Assembly (NCBI RefSeq): GCF_000970305.1
Contig: NZ_CP009517.1
Span: 310,001-374,000, forward strand
Source of the DNA: Methanosarcina barkeri 3
GTDB taxonomy: Archaea > Halobacteriota > Methanosarcinia > Methanosarcinales > Methanosarcinaceae
Reading direction: 5' to 3'
Length of the DNA stretch: 64,000 nucleotides
Shown: piece by piece, positions 8,181-17,308 of the stretch
Layout of the letters: each line of letters begins with the position of its first letter
Position numbering within the stretch: the stretch's first letter is position 1
The notes under the pieces: model-generated
What the model saw: the letters and a program-made list of their open reading frames with translations, nothing else
Told to the model about the DNA's origin: nothing
Database searches by the model: none
Translations under genes and position numbers: made by a program

Positions 8181-9659
8181 ATGAAAAAAGATACAAATAA
8201 CGTCGGATCGCCTGCCCAGGTTCCGGAAGTCCGCTGCATACCTGATGTTCCTGTTGCCGGCACAGGGAAACAGGTCGTGCTTCTTATTGCGATACTGGCG
8301 GGATTTATTACCCCTTTTGACGGTTCGGCAGTAAATATTGCCCTGCCTGCGATCGGGGCAGAATTTCATATGGATGCTATTGCCCTTTCCTGGGTTGCGA
8401 CTGCTTACCTTCTTTCATCAGCATTGTTTCTTGTCCCCTTCGGAAAAATCGCAGACATTTATGGGAGAAAAAAGGTTTTCCTCTATGGTATTACGATCTT
8501 CAGCCTTTCATCTTTAATTATGACTATGGCTTCCTCATCGGAAATGCTGATTGGAGTACGGGTTGTGCAGGGTATCGGGAGTGCAATGATCTTTGGAACA
8601 GGCGTAGCCATAGTTACTTCGGTCTTCCCACCAGGTGAGCGTGGAAAAGCTCTTGGTACTTATATCACTGCAGTTTACATTGGGCTTTCCGTTGGTCCCT
8701 TACTTGGAGGTGCAATGACACAGTATCTTGGCTGGAGGAGTATTTTCTTCGTAAATGTTCCTATAGGTATTACAGCAGTTCTCCTGATCTTATGGAAGAT
8801 TAAAGGTGAATGGGCTGAATGCAGAGGGGAAAAGTTCGATCTGACAGGGTCAGTCATATACGGTGCAGCGGTAGTTGCAGTAATGTATGGTTTTTCAGTT
8901 CTCCCAGAACTTAAAGGGGTTGCCCTCTTAGCTTTGGGGACTCTTGGGGTAATTGTTTTTGCTTTGTTTGAGATTAGAACATCTTCTCCAGTTCTCGACA
9001 TTAGCCTTCTGACAAAAAATCGAATTTTCGCCTTTTCGAATCTTTCTGCGCTAATCAATTATAGTGCGACTTATGCGGTGACCTTTCTTTTAAGCCTGGA
9101 TCTCCAGTACACGAAAGGTTTCACTCCAGAACATGCCGGACTTATCCTTGTAGCACAGCCGGTTGTCATGGCTATGGTTTCGCCAATTGCCGGTCGGCTC
9201 TCTGACAGGACTGAACCTCGGGTTGTTGCATCCGTAGGGATGGCATTTACTGCGCTTGGGCTCTTCCTTCTGATTTTCCTTACAGAATCGACTCCTCTCT
9301 GGCATCTTATTATCACTCTGGTTATTCTCGGTATAGGTTTTGGGCTCTTCTCATCTCCAAATACGAATGCGATCATGAGTTCCGTTGATAAAAAATTTTA
9401 CGGCGTTGCATCGGGAATGAACGGGACTATGCGGCTTCTTGGGCAGATGCTGTCAATGGGCATTGCAATGATGATCTTTGCAATTGTTATCGGTCCTGTG
9501 GAAATTACACCTGAATATTACCCTCAGTTTGTTTTAAGCCTGCATTATGCTTTTATCCTGTTTACAGCCTTCTGTATTCTGGGAATATTTGCATCCCTCG
9601 TGAGAGGAAATAGAAGTCCTGTAGCTTACGCTCATACATCTGAAAAAGGCAAAAAATAA
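8181..9659 (+). CDS. MFS drug exporter, DHA2 (14-helix, EmrB/QacA) family
   Basis: The protein of about 492 residues has the DHA2 pattern. It starts with a helix holding LAGFITPFDGSAVNIALPAIG (motif D1 region), then GKIADIYGRKKVF (motif A), VRVVQGIGSAMIF (motif B) and YIGLSVGPLLGGAMTQYLGWRSIFFVNVPIG (motif C), with enough hydrophobic segments for 14 helices. These proton antiporters export drugs or metabolites at the plasma membrane. The frame is open from the GTG at 8172, but that GTGAT is part of a ribosome site and the ATG at 8181 is the better start. The gene is followed 61 bases later by the iron-sulfur flavoprotein gene, perhaps in one transcript. Confidence 0.9.
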   Translation: MKKDTNNVGSPAQVPEVRCIPDVPVAGTGKQVVLLIAILAGFITPFDGSAVNIALPAIGAEFHMDAIALSWVATAYLLSSALFLVPFGKIADIYGRKKVFLYGITIFSLSSLIMTMASSSEMLIGVRVVQGIGSAMIFGTGVAIVTSVFPPGERGKALGTYITAVYIGLSVGPLLGGAMTQYLGWRSIFFVNVPIGITAVLLILWKIKGEWAECRGEKFDLTGSVIYGAAVVAVMYGFSVLPELKGVALLALGTLGVIVFALFEIRTSSPVLDISLLTKNRIFAFSNLSALINYSATYAVTFLLSLDLQYTKGFTPEHAGLILVAQPVVMAMVSPIAGRLSDRTEPRVVASVGMAFTALGLFLLIFLTESTPLWHLIITLVILGIGFGLFSSPNTNAIMSSVDKKFYGVASGMNGTMRLLGQMLSMGIAMMIFAIVIGPVEITPEYYPQFVLSLHYAFILFTAFCILGIFASLVRGNRSPVAYAHTSEKGKK

Positions 9660-9720
9660 TACGTTAATCCTGTGTAATTCATGTAGTTGTTGCGTAATCC
9701 ATTCAATCAAGGTGATAATC

Positions 9721-10389
9721 ATGAAAATTCTTGGAATTAACGCAAGCCCGAGAGGAAATGAAAGCAAGACTCTTCAACTTGTAAAGGCCGTGATTAAAGG
9801 TGCGGAGTCCGAAGGTGCGGAAGTCGAGCTTATAGATCTCTATAAACTGCAGATAGAGTATTGCACAGGCTGTGGGGCCTGTTATGCGACAGGGGAGTGC
9901 CCTCAGATTGATGACTTCGAGGAACTTTTTGATAGGGTTCGGAACTCCGATGGAATTGTCTTTGGAGCTCCGAATTATATTAACTCGGTTCCTGCACCTA
10001 TGAAGGCATTCTTCGACCGACTTTCGGACGCTATCCACTGCCAGATGCTGACTGGAAAGTTTGGGTGCTCTGTGTCTACGGCAGGAGGAGGCAAGGCAGA
10101 TGTGGTTGTAGAATATATGAACAGTGTACTCACCAATCTCGGTGTTACAGTTGTTGGTGGTCTTGGTGTTGCAGTTGGGATGTATCCTTCCGCACTCGAT
10201 CAGGCTGCAGGGCCTGCAGAAGAGCTTGGTAAGAAATTAGTAAAATCGATTCGTGGAGAAATAAAATATCCGGATCAGGATGAAATGCATCGCCAGACAA
10301 CGGAATACTTCTGCCAGCTTGTAAGGTCTGATAAAGAGCGGTTTGCCCATGATTATGACTGGTATGTCCGGAAGGGCTTGATAAAATAA
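9721..10389 (+). CDS. Iron-sulfur flavoprotein (NADPH-dependent FMN reductase-like)
   Basis: The 222-residue flavodoxin-fold protein begins KILGINASPRGNESKT, the FMN-phosphate loop. It carries a compact cysteine motif CTGCGACYATGEC (C48, C51, C54, C60) that matches the [4Fe-4S] motif of Methanosarcina iron-sulfur flavoprotein (Isf). GAPNYINSVPAPMKAFFDR is the family flavin-binding and dimer segment. Isf proteins accept electrons from ferredoxin and reduce O2, H2O2 or quinone-like compounds, so they link to oxidative stress defence. The ATG at 9721 follows a GGTGATAATC ribosome site; the GTG at 9712 is part of that site. Confidence 0.92.
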   Translation: MKILGINASPRGNESKTLQLVKAVIKGAESEGAEVELIDLYKLQIEYCTGCGACYATGECPQIDDFEELFDRVRNSDGIVFGAPNYINSVPAPMKAFFDRLSDAIHCQMLTGKFGCSVSTAGGGKADVVVEYMNSVLTNLGVTVVGGLGVAVGMYPSALDQAAGPAEELGKKLVKSIRGEIKYPDQDEMHRQTTEYFCQLVRSDKERFAHDYDWYVRKGLIK

Positions 10390-10758
10390 GATTTACCCGG
10401 ATGCCTTAGACTGTACGCCTGAGGCTGTAAATAGAAATCTTTGTTCAAACAATAGAAAATTTCTGTTCAAAATATAGAAGTCGTTATTCAAACTGGAGAA
10501 GTAGACAAACGATACTTCTTCACATATTTTTGTATTTCAAGGTGAAAAGTCAGTCAGGCTGAAAATTTTTACTTTTCTAGCCTTCTTTATCAACATGTCT
10601 AAACTTATATACTTTAGTTTATATTTTCTTATAAGCAATTTATGATTTGCAGCCTGCTATTACTTCAATTTGTTGGCAGGCTCAGGTAAAACTTGCTTTC
10701 AAGGTAAAGTACTCATAGGCTTACTGCCATAACTTTATCATGGCTGGGGGTTAACCGA
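10390..10758. other. Intergenic region with two stem-loops
   Basis: A short stem-loop (GCCTTAG at 10403-10409 with CTGAGGC at 10419-10425) follows the flavoprotein gene and may mark the transcript end. Further on, AGCCTGC (10651-10657) pairs with GCAGGCT (10676-10682), about 80 bases before the glutaredoxin start. A TATA-like TTATATACTTT occurs near 10605. No ORF is credible. Confidence 0.4.
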
Positions 10759-11064
10759 ATGGATGTATCTACTCTGGATAAGGAGAAAGGAAATCACATT
10801 TCCGGAATTGACAGGGGTAAGGTTGTAATGTATGGCCTTAGTACCTGTGTATGGTGTAAAAAAACAAAGAAGCTGCTTACAGATCTTGGTGTAGATTTCG
10901 ATTTTATATACGTGGATAAGCTTGAAGGCGAAGAAGAAAACCAGGCTGTTGACGAAGTAAGACGCTTCAACCCTTCAACCTCTTTCCCGACAACTGTCAT
11001 AAATGGGGAAAAAGCGATTGTAGGTTTTAAAGAAAGGGAAATACGTGAAGCTCTGGGGTTTTAA
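10759..11064 (+). CDS. Glutaredoxin-like protein (NrdH/Grx type)
   Basis: The 101-residue thioredoxin-fold protein has the active site CVWC (C30, C33) after the first strand (VVMYGLSTCVWC), then TSFPTTVINGEKAIVGF, which contains the conserved cis-proline (TSFPT) and the substrate-binding loop. A 20-residue N-terminal extension precedes the fold. The gene is directly followed by a ferredoxin:disulfide reductase gene, so the likely role is a dithiol carrier reduced by that enzyme. In Methanosarcina an NrdH-type redoxin is described with the ferredoxin-dependent reductase; I infer the same pair here. The ATG at 10759 comes after GGGGGTTAACCGA. Confidence 0.9.
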   Translation: MDVSTLDKEKGNHISGIDRGKVVMYGLSTCVWCKKTKKLLTDLGVDFDFIYVDKLEGEEENQAVDEVRRFNPSTSFPTTVINGEKAIVGFKEREIREALGF

Positions 11065-11121
11065 GGGGGAATTGGGCTGAAAGAAGAAGAAGCCGCTGAA
11101 GAAGATATAACCGAAGAAACG

Positions 11122-11625
11122 GTGGACAAAGTATACAGGCGTTTGAACGACCAGGTCGAAAAGTCGGGGTATCACCTCAATCCCGATGTTGAGTTCACAA
11201 AGGATCTTGTGCGCGGGCTGCTCGCAAATGAGCAGCGATATGGTTACTGGTCCTGTCCATGCCGACTTTCTGCCAACAATCTTGAAGAAGATCTGGATAT
11301 TGTCTGTCCTTGCTATTATAGAGACCCAGATCTGAATGATTATGGAGCCTGTTACTGTGCGCTTTATGTTTCGGATGAGGTTATTCGGGGGGAAAGGAGA
11401 GTAGAATCGATTCCTGAAAGGCGTCCTCCTAAAGTACAGAGGGACGCCGAAAGAGCTGAAGAAAAGAAAAGAGCCGAGATGATGGAGAGTATGGAGTTTA
11501 CAGAGAAACTTTCAAAGCCGGTGTGGAGATGTAAGGTTTGCGGATATCTCTGTGCCATGGACGAACCGCCTGGAGTTTGTCCGATCTGTAAAGCGAGAAA
11601 GGAAAGGTTTGAACGTTTTATGTAA
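11122..11625 (+). CDS. Ferredoxin:disulfide reductase catalytic subunit fused to a rubredoxin domain
   Basis: The protein has the ferredoxin:thioredoxin reductase catalytic motifs CPC, CPC and CYC ([28 protein letters not shown]), which hold the [4Fe-4S] cluster and the redox disulfide. A charged linker follows, then a C-terminal rubredoxin-like metal site (CKVCGYLC and CPICKA). The third motif is CYC rather than the plant CHC. This is the domain order described for the Methanosarcina ferredoxin:disulfide reductase, which passes electrons from reduced ferredoxin to disulfides. The annotated GTG at 11122 has a poor ribosome site. The frame is open back to 11065 without another ATG, GTG or TTG, and a CTG at 11077 follows AAGGGGGA at ideal distance, so a non-standard start is possible. 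Confidence 0.88.
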   Translation: MDKVYRRLNDQVEKSGYHLNPDVEFTKDLVRGLLANEQRYGYWSCPCRLSANNLEEDLDIVCPCYYRDPDLNDYGACYCALYVSDEVIRGERRVESIPERRPPKVQRDAERAEEKKRAEMMESMEFTEKLSKPVWRCKVCGYLCAMDEPPGVCPICKARKERFERFM

Positions 11626-11676
11626 ATTTCAATAAATAGAAGTTTATTGAAATTTCAGTAACTTTTCTCTTTTTTC
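11624..11676 (+). terminator. Stem-loop terminator of the redox gene pair
   Basis: AAATTTCAATAAA (11624-11636) and TTTATTGAAATTT (11643-11655) form a perfect 13-bp stem with a 6-base loop, followed by a T-rich tract to 11676. The stop codon lies at the base of the stem. Confidence 0.7.
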
Positions 11677-11944
11677 AGTTTTTAAAAATGGAGATCCTAA
11701 CTGCTGTGGGCAGTTCTTTTTTAGAAATGAACATAGGATTCATAGTTACACAAGAATCCAGATTAATTTCAGAAACCTGCCTTTTTAAAGTATAACAAAT
11801 GTAACGAATTGGTTTTGAGCTTTTTATATTGTATCTTAAATACTAAACTTTAAGATTTACAAATAGGTGAATCAAAAAGATCTAAATGTATGTGAAAATG
11901 TAGTCAATAAAAACTCTGATCGAGAGAGGTAAACACAGAAGAAA

Positions 11945-12056
11945 GAATTAAAAATAACTGAAACCAAAAAAAGAATTAACAACAACTGAAACCAAAAAAA
12001 GAATTAACAACAACTGAAACCAAAAAAAGAATTAACAATAACTGAAACCAAAAAAA
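11945..12056. repeat. 28-bp tandem repeat, 4 copies
   Basis: Copies start at 11945, 11973, 12001 and 12029, with consensus GAATTAACAACAACTGAAAC followed by CAAAAAAA. The first copy has two changes. The array lies between the convergent ferredoxin:disulfide reductase and cysteine-rich protein genes. Confidence 0.9.
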
Positions 12057-12209
12057 TAATAATAATAATTAACTGAAGTCAAAAAATATAATTATTAGGC
12101 AAATGTATTAAGGGATTTAGGGTTAAACCCGGAAGATTAACACTTCCTAATCCCTTTAATGTGCTTAGTTGTAAAGGTCTTCATGCTGAAGCAAGTACTG
12201 TAGGGTACT

Positions 12210-12593
12210 TTAGCAGCTGGAGCATGCAGTTTTAATCGTAACGGTTGCACAATCTTTCTTTCCATCTGCACCAATTACACAGTAGCTGAAACTGTCAGTG
12301 CAGCATTTACTGCAACTTGCCGGTCTTGTGTAGCAGAAGTTACCATTACTCTGCATGCAGACCTTACCGCCCTTTGCGGTAGTATAGCATCCTGTTTTTA
12401 CGACCTTAAGGCTGCATCCTTTGTCATTCTTCAGCACATTAAAGCAACAAGATTTACATTTACAGTTACACGTAAATGTATCGTTCTTTGCGTCTGTTGT
12501 TGTTTTGCAACTAGATGCTGCTGCTCCTGTCATTGACAGGACAAAAAAGACCAACGTGAAAATACATACTGTTTTTAATATAGTTTTTCTCAT
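12210..12593 (-). CDS. Cysteine-rich exported protein, unknown function
   Basis: I do not recognise a family. The 127-residue protein starts with a clear signal peptide (basic MRKTILK, hydrophobic core, AAA-S cleavage region near residue 26). The mature part has 17 cysteines in about 100 residues, including CNCKCKSCC and CSKCC clusters. The two halves look like copies: CKSCC, then KGC and KVVKTGC in the first; CSKCC, then KDC and IKTAC in the second. This points to a duplicated small disulfide or metal-binding domain outside the membrane. The start has a strong AAGGAGGAAAAAC ribosome site. It is the only gene in about 2 kb of A+T-rich DNA. A metallothionein-like or disulfide-locked surface protein would both fit. 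Confidence 0.85.
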   Translation of the reverse strand: MRKTILKTVCIFTLVFFVLSMTGAAASSCKTTTDAKNDTFTCNCKCKSCCFNVLKNDKGCSLKVVKTGCYTTAKGGKVCMQSNGNFCYTRPASCSKCCTDSFSYCVIGADGKKDCATVTIKTACSSC

Positions 12594-13384
12594 TAGTTTT
12601 TCCTCCTTATTAATCTCAGGTTAGATTTAGTCTAAGAATACCTAAAATCGAAATCTAATAGAAGTTTAGAGAATTTATCTTCATTTTATTCAAATAAGTT
12701 AAATTTTTTTATCCTAATAGATTACATTTGATCAAAAGGTACTCATAGTCGAAAATTAACTGGGAAATATTATTATATAAATTTACTTATTTTCACGCTT
12801 TTGAATAAAAATAGAAATCTATATTAAAGCTTTATAATACTTTATCTATAAAGATAAAAGACGATAAAATAAAGAATTTTTCTGTCTGTATTTTATATCA
12901 GCTTAAAATGAAATTTAGTGTATTTTATGAATAATTGGTTCTTACTATTTTATTATAGTTCTTTATATCCAATCATGTTACTTCTTTGAAGTTTTTTTCT
13001 CTAATATTGATATATTAAGGTCTTTTATTCTATTATAAAGACACAAATTATTTATTTAATAAAAAAAGGTTATAATATCTACAAAAAACAATTTAATTTA
13101 CTATTGTGGATTTTCCCAAGAACAAAAGTTTCATATTTTTATCATTACAATATATTATTAGTAGTTTTGGATTTAATATATAATTCTTGCTTGTTAAAGG
13201 GAAAAACAATATCATAAACTGATAGCTTAATTATAGTTGGGCAACTCAAAGATATGAGTTGCCCACATATATCATTATCGAGAATAGTTATTGTTCTAAT
13301 AGTTATATTTCTGCTAAAAATGAAAGCGAGCAGGAACTTTAAAAGGAATGGATCTTGAAAAGTCCATCTTTATGGATTACAAAA
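12594..13384. other. A+T-rich intergenic region with a perfect 11-bp hairpin
   Basis: Extremely A+T-rich spacer. The outstanding element is at 13238-13265: TGGGCAACTCA, loop AAGATA, TGAGTTGCCCA, a perfect stem. On the minus strand it lies downstream of the 16-codon ORF at 13385-13435 and could end or stabilise that transcript. No longer ORF is credible. Confidence 0.55.
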
Positions 13385-13435
13385 TTATTTTTTTGGTTTC
13401 GGTTTCTTGTCGTCTCCCTTTGGTTTACAAGCCAT
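13385..13435 (-). CDS. Candidate 16-residue peptide (MACKPKGDDKKPKPKK)
   Basis: The ATG at 13435 is preceded on the minus strand by GAGGTGAACAT, an excellent ribosome site at correct spacing. A TATA element (TTTTATAATA, 13482-13491) lies about 47 bases further upstream. The 16-codon frame ends with TAA and codes for a lysine- and proline-rich peptide with one cysteine. A strong hairpin (13238-13265) follows. No family is known to me. The full set of signals around so short a frame suggests a real small protein or a small RNA with a peptide, but translation is unproven. Confidence 0.5.
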   Translation of the reverse strand: MACKPKGDDKKPKPKK

Positions 13436-13481
13436 ATGTTCACCTCTATTAATTTATTCATAAATTTAGAACTTCTTTACT

Positions 13482-13491
13482 TATTATAAAA
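13482..13491 (-). promoter_or_regulatory. TATA box for the 16-residue ORF
   Basis: On the minus strand this reads TTTTATAATA. It lies about 47 bases before the ATG, leaving room for a short leader with the GAGGTGA ribosome site. Confidence 0.45.
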
Positions 13492-13646
13492 TCAAAGACA
13501 ATAAACATTTTGGTTTAAGTTAGTATTATCTTATGTCAGGGCTTGAGGTCCGGAATTTGAAGGTAACTTCTTTTCAAGTTTTCAGCATCAAGAGTGAAAA
13601 AAAACAAGAGTGAAGAAACTGACAAGAACGAAAAAATGGCAAGAAT

Positions 13647-13745
13647 GAAGAAATGATAAGAATAAAAGAACGGCAAGAATGAAGAAATGATAAGAATAAA
13701 AGAACGGCAAGAATGAAGAAATGATAAGAATGAAAAAACGACATA
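13647..13745. repeat. 34-bp tandem repeat, about 3 copies
   Basis: Units beginning GAAGAAATGATAAGAATAAA start at 13647, 13681 and 13715, the last one partial. A degenerate half unit lies upstream from about 13615. The array sits just before the isochorismatase-like gene. Confidence 0.85.
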
Positions 13746-13804
13746 TAGTTAACTAACAGAGCGAATAAATAACTTGGTGCTAGTGTTTGATATGGTGATG
13801 GCGT

Positions 13805-14377
13805 ATGCAGGAGTTAACTATTGATAAAGCTAAAACAGCTCTTGTGGTTATAGACCTACAGAAGGGAATAGTCGCACAGCAAACAAAGCCTTATCTTGCA
13901 CAGGATGTTATAGTTAATGCCTCAAAGCTCGTAGACACATTTCGGAAAAACGATATGCCCGTATTCCTTGTGCATGTTATGATAACAAAAGAGACGATGC
14001 TCAAGGTCTTAAGTGATGAGTCATTCTCGAATTTTTCAGTCCCGCCCGCTGACTGGTCTGAGTTTGTGCCTGAAATGTCCCCTACCTCAAAGGATATTGT
14101 TATAACTAAAAGGCAGTGGGGAGCATTTTACGGAACTGATCTGGAACTCCAGCTACGTCGGCGTGGAATGAGCACGATCGTACTTTGTGGAATTTCAACC
14201 GACTTTGGTGTTGAAAGCACAGCACGCTTTGCCTACGAGTATGGATTTCAACAAATTTTTGCCGAAGACGCTATGGCTTCCAGATCTGAGGAACAACATA
14301 ATGCAGCTGTAAACTTCATATTCAAAAGAATAGGGAGGGTGAGGAAAACGGATGAAATCCTCAAAGCTCTGCAATAA
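13805..14377 (+). CDS. Isochorismatase-family cysteine hydrolase
   Basis: The 190-residue protein shows the isochorismatase-like triad. The aspartate is in LVVIDLQKGIV, the lysine in ITKRQWGAFYGTDLE, and the cysteine in TIVLCGISTDFGVESTAR, with the cis-peptide GI before STDFGV. The family hydrolyses isochorismate, nicotinamide, N-carbamoyl compounds or related amides, and the substrate cannot be set from sequence alone. The ATG at 13805 follows GGTGATGGCGT at good spacing. A 34-bp tandem repeat lies upstream and a 17-bp repeat array downstream. It faces the methyltransferase gene at 14549-15277 tail to tail. Confidence 0.9.
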   Translation: MQELTIDKAKTALVVIDLQKGIVAQQTKPYLAQDVIVNASKLVDTFRKNDMPVFLVHVMITKETMLKVLSDESFSNFSVPPADWSEFVPEMSPTSKDIVITKRQWGAFYGTDLELQLRRRGMSTIVLCGISTDFGVESTARFAYEYGFQQIFAEDAMASRSEEQHNAAVNFIFKRIGRVRKTDEILKALQ

Positions 14378-14421
14378 GATTAAAAATTTAATCTTATTAT
14401 TCCCATGTGGCTTATCATAGT

Positions 14422-14540
14422 ATGGAACTTCTCATAATATGGAACTTCTCATAATATAGAGCTTCTCATAATATGGAACTTCTCATAATATGGAGCTCAT
14501 CACAATGTGAAACTCATCACAATGCGGAATTCGCAGAATA
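14422..14540. repeat. 17-bp tandem repeat, about 7 copies
   Basis: Units such as ATGGAACTTCTCATAAT start at 14422 and recur every 17 bases (14439, 14456, 14473, 14490, 14507), with increasing divergence. They fill the gap between two convergent genes. Confidence 0.85.
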
Positions 14541-14548
14541 AAGTCCTT

Positions 14549-15277
14549 TCAAGATTTAGTTGCAGCCATTATGGCAAGGTTGCGGGATTTCCATAAACAG
14601 TCAACATACCTGAATCCTGCTGCCTTCATGTCGTGAAATGTTTCCAAGAGCGTTCCGGGTTTATCTCCCATCTTTTTGGCATTTTCCAGGCGATTAAGCT
14701 TTAATTCGTCGAAGGTCCATTCCTGCCCGAGTTTCTCCTTAAGCTGTATCATTAGAGAAGATATGTGATTATTAAGTTCCCATTCATCAATAACCGGAGA
14801 ATCTTCCCTGAAAATATCTCCATTTATAAATAAACCCTGCTCTTTTAGAAGTTCACGGATATCGGAATATAGCTTGATTCTGTTTTCAAACTCTACGTGG
14901 TGAATTGAAAAACAGGATACTACAGCATCGAATCCTCTATCTTCGGTTATATCCAGGATTCCTTGATTCAGATCACGTTTGGCTAAAGTTATGTTTTTGT
15001 TATCCCTGAACCTTTCACTGCTTCGCCTTATCATTTCATCAGAGAAATCAATCATGAGAACATTTGCTTGAGGCTTTAACTTCAAGATTCCGGCTGTCAC
15101 ATCGCCCAGACCGCATCCCAGATCAATTATCTTAGGATTCATTGACCCCAGATCCACTGCCACCTTTGAGATGATCGACAATATTTCTTTCCTTTCAGGT
15201 ATGATTATATCAGCTGTCCGGGCATATTTTTCAGCAGCTTCTGGCTGAGCCCATCCTTCTTTTTCCTCTTTTTCCAT
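14549..15277 (-). CDS. Class I SAM-dependent methyltransferase
   Basis: The protein has a Rossmann methyltransferase fold. Motif I is IIDLGCGLGDVTAGIL, motif II is NVLMIDFSDEMI, and the post-II/III region is FDAVVSCFSIHHVEF. It resembles small-molecule methyltransferases of the UbiE/Methyltransf_25 type. An N-terminal WAQPEAAEKYARTADIIIP segment is typical for this group. The substrate is unknown. The frame opens at a TTG at 15286, but the ATG at 15277 is preferred; AAGGAG lies 12 bases upstream of it. No partner genes are linked. Confidence 0.85.
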   Translation of the reverse strand: MEKEEKEGWAQPEAAEKYARTADIIIPERKEILSIISKVAVDLGSMNPKIIDLGCGLGDVTAGILKLKPQANVLMIDFSDEMIRRSSERFRDNKNITLAKRDLNQGILDITEDRGFDAVVSCFSIHHVEFENRIKLYSDIRELLKEQGLFINGDIFREDSPVIDEWELNNHISSLMIQLKEKLGQEWTFDELKLNRLENAKKMGDKPGTLLETFHDMKAAGFRYVDCLWKSRNLAIMAATKS

Positions 15278-15479
15278 ATCCAGCAATATCTCCTTAATAA
15301 GTTATAAATTCCAGCTGTTATGTTAGTGAGACTATCCTAAAACTCAAAAGATTTCTCTTAGTTATGGACTTCGAATAATTACTGTCACATCAACCGTAAA
15401 ATATCATATAAAGCCGATTGGAATTCTTCGGAATCGTTGAATCTTTGATGATTGACTCGGCACCAGTCAATTTTAAAGA

Positions 15480-15515
15480 TAAAAAAAATTCAAAAATTGC
15501 CTGCTTTGCAGGCAA
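15480..15515 (-). terminator. Hairpin terminator downstream of the broken exported-protein gene
   Basis: TTGCCTGC (15497-15504), a 3-base loop and GCAGGCAA (15508-15515) form a perfect 8-bp stem. On the minus strand it is followed by TTTTTGAATTTTTTTT, a good archaeal or factor-independent terminator for the gene ending at 15613. Confidence 0.65.
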
Positions 15516-15612
15516 CTATGCAAGTTACAACATAATTTTACAACGTTTTATTTTACAACGTTTTACTGCTGTGCGGCACTAGACTTTTTCGGAAAGGGTC
15601 ATTACCTCCTAA

Positions 15613-17308
15613 TTATTTCCGGCCGTAATGGATACGAATAGGTCCTGAGATTGAATTGAAAACCAGATCGTTATTATCCAGATATTGCAGAATTGCATAT
15701 GCGCCGTTTCCGAAGTTCAAATCGCCAAAAACGGTCTTATGAACTGTTTTGCCAGTATCCCAGTCAAGTCCGAGAACCTCCCAGCCGTCTGGAGGTTGGT
15801 AACCGTTGATGAGAGCCATATTACCTGAAACGCTGTGAATCGGGACCATGCTTGTCGATGAGACTCTGATCGTGACCATACGGAAGACCATTTATGCGTT
15901 GAGGCATTCCATTGGAAGCGTTCAGCGCCATACGAAGCAGGGGATGCCGGGCCCATGAGCGAGACCTGAAGAATCTTGTTCTTGTCTACAAGGTTAGAGT
16001 CAAAAGTTTTCGGAATATTGTTCACAACAAAGGCTCCGTCTCCATATACAACTACGGACTGTTCTGACTGTATCCATTTGGTATTATTTGGCAAACGCAC
16101 GTTACCTGGATCTGGTCAGCAGTGCGCTGGGACCTATTTGGAATTTCGTCACGCCAGAATGCAACCAGGTTCATCCGTTTGGCACCATCGGTTATGACCA
16201 CCAGTTTATCATTGTCACTGCCGAACCCCATAAGCGTTGGAGTGGATCCTGTGCCATTGCCAAACTTAATCATAGGAGGTTGTACCGAACTGGTGTATTC
16301 TTGTGACCATGCACCATCAGCTTCATCGTCTGAAAGTTTCGTACCGGTCCAGACGAGTTTGTACATAACACTATTGCTAGCTACATATATGCCGTTGTTT
16401 TCGTCTACTGCAATTGAGTTGCTAACGCATTCACTGTCATCAAACCGGCAGAAAGATGCACAAGTAGTGTTGAGGTCGCGGTCAACGACTGCTATACCAT
16501 TGCTGAATGTGATAATAAGATGACCATCGTATGTCATGGAAAGGCCGGATACTCTTACGCTTGGCAGATGGTTCTTACCCTGAATAGCAGTTACTACATC
16601 TTCTATCATATAGCACTTTTTTATGCCTTCGGATGGTTGGTCTGGGTTCTTTAATGCAAATGCATAGATATTATTGCCATAATTGACATATAATATGTTT
16701 TTGTTATCGACTACCGAATAACCCCCATTACCGAAGCGATCGGAGTAATTTTCACCGAAAAGGCTTTTTAAGTAAATATCCATCGAGGTTGCGTTCATTC
16801 CTACAGCAGATGACTTGCCAAAGGTGCTGAAATTTTTATTCGGAACAGCAGGTAATTGGTTGTTTGTCGCATTGGCAAGCGCCTCATATTCCGCCACTGC
16901 AGTCCAATTATTGTCTTTAATGTTAACGTAGCTTACACGATCGGTACCGACTGCCCACATATAGTCCTTATCTGTTGAGGCAAGAGTCATAATGTTAATC
17001 GGGCCGCCGTAAACAATCGGTTTTGTTGTTGGATCCATAGTGAAAACACCGCAGAGAGGCCCATAAGGTGTAGAGTCACTCTGTGAAGAGTCAAAATGGG
17101 TGATAGAATACAGTGAAGATGCCAGGTAAGGATTGGGGACAGGCCCGCTGACATTGAAAGTATTTTCATTACTCAAACCTTTAGAACTTTCATTATTTCC
17201 AAATGACGACATTGCGCCTGCGGTACTAACCAGTATTAAAAATACCAGTGCCGTGATTCCTAAAGCATTTAATAGAATCAGTTTTCCAGGGATTATATTG
17301 CTCTTCAT
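15613..17308 (-). pseudogene. Exported repeat protein with two frameshifts
   Basis: Three consecutive minus-strand frames make one protein of about 560 residues. It has a signal peptide (from the ATG at 17308, after GAGG), NHL/PQQ-like repeats such as YGGPINIMTLASTDKDYMWA and DVVTAIQGKNHLPSVRVSG, and many N-glycosylation-like sites. Near 16095 the frame shifts between ADQIQV and RLPNNTKW. Near 15880 it shifts between KWSSVW and IRVSSTSM. Each can be repaired by one base. The tail GISDPI-type end is intact to the TAA at 15613 and a terminator follows. It is therefore either a recent pseudogene or carries sequencing errors. Likely role when intact: a surface beta-propeller protein. No known family name can be given. 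Confidence 0.7.

Noticed and set aside
11945-12056. 28-bp repeats considered as a CRISPR array
   Set aside because: The units are adjacent with no unique spacers and no cas genes are present; the same holds for the other arrays.
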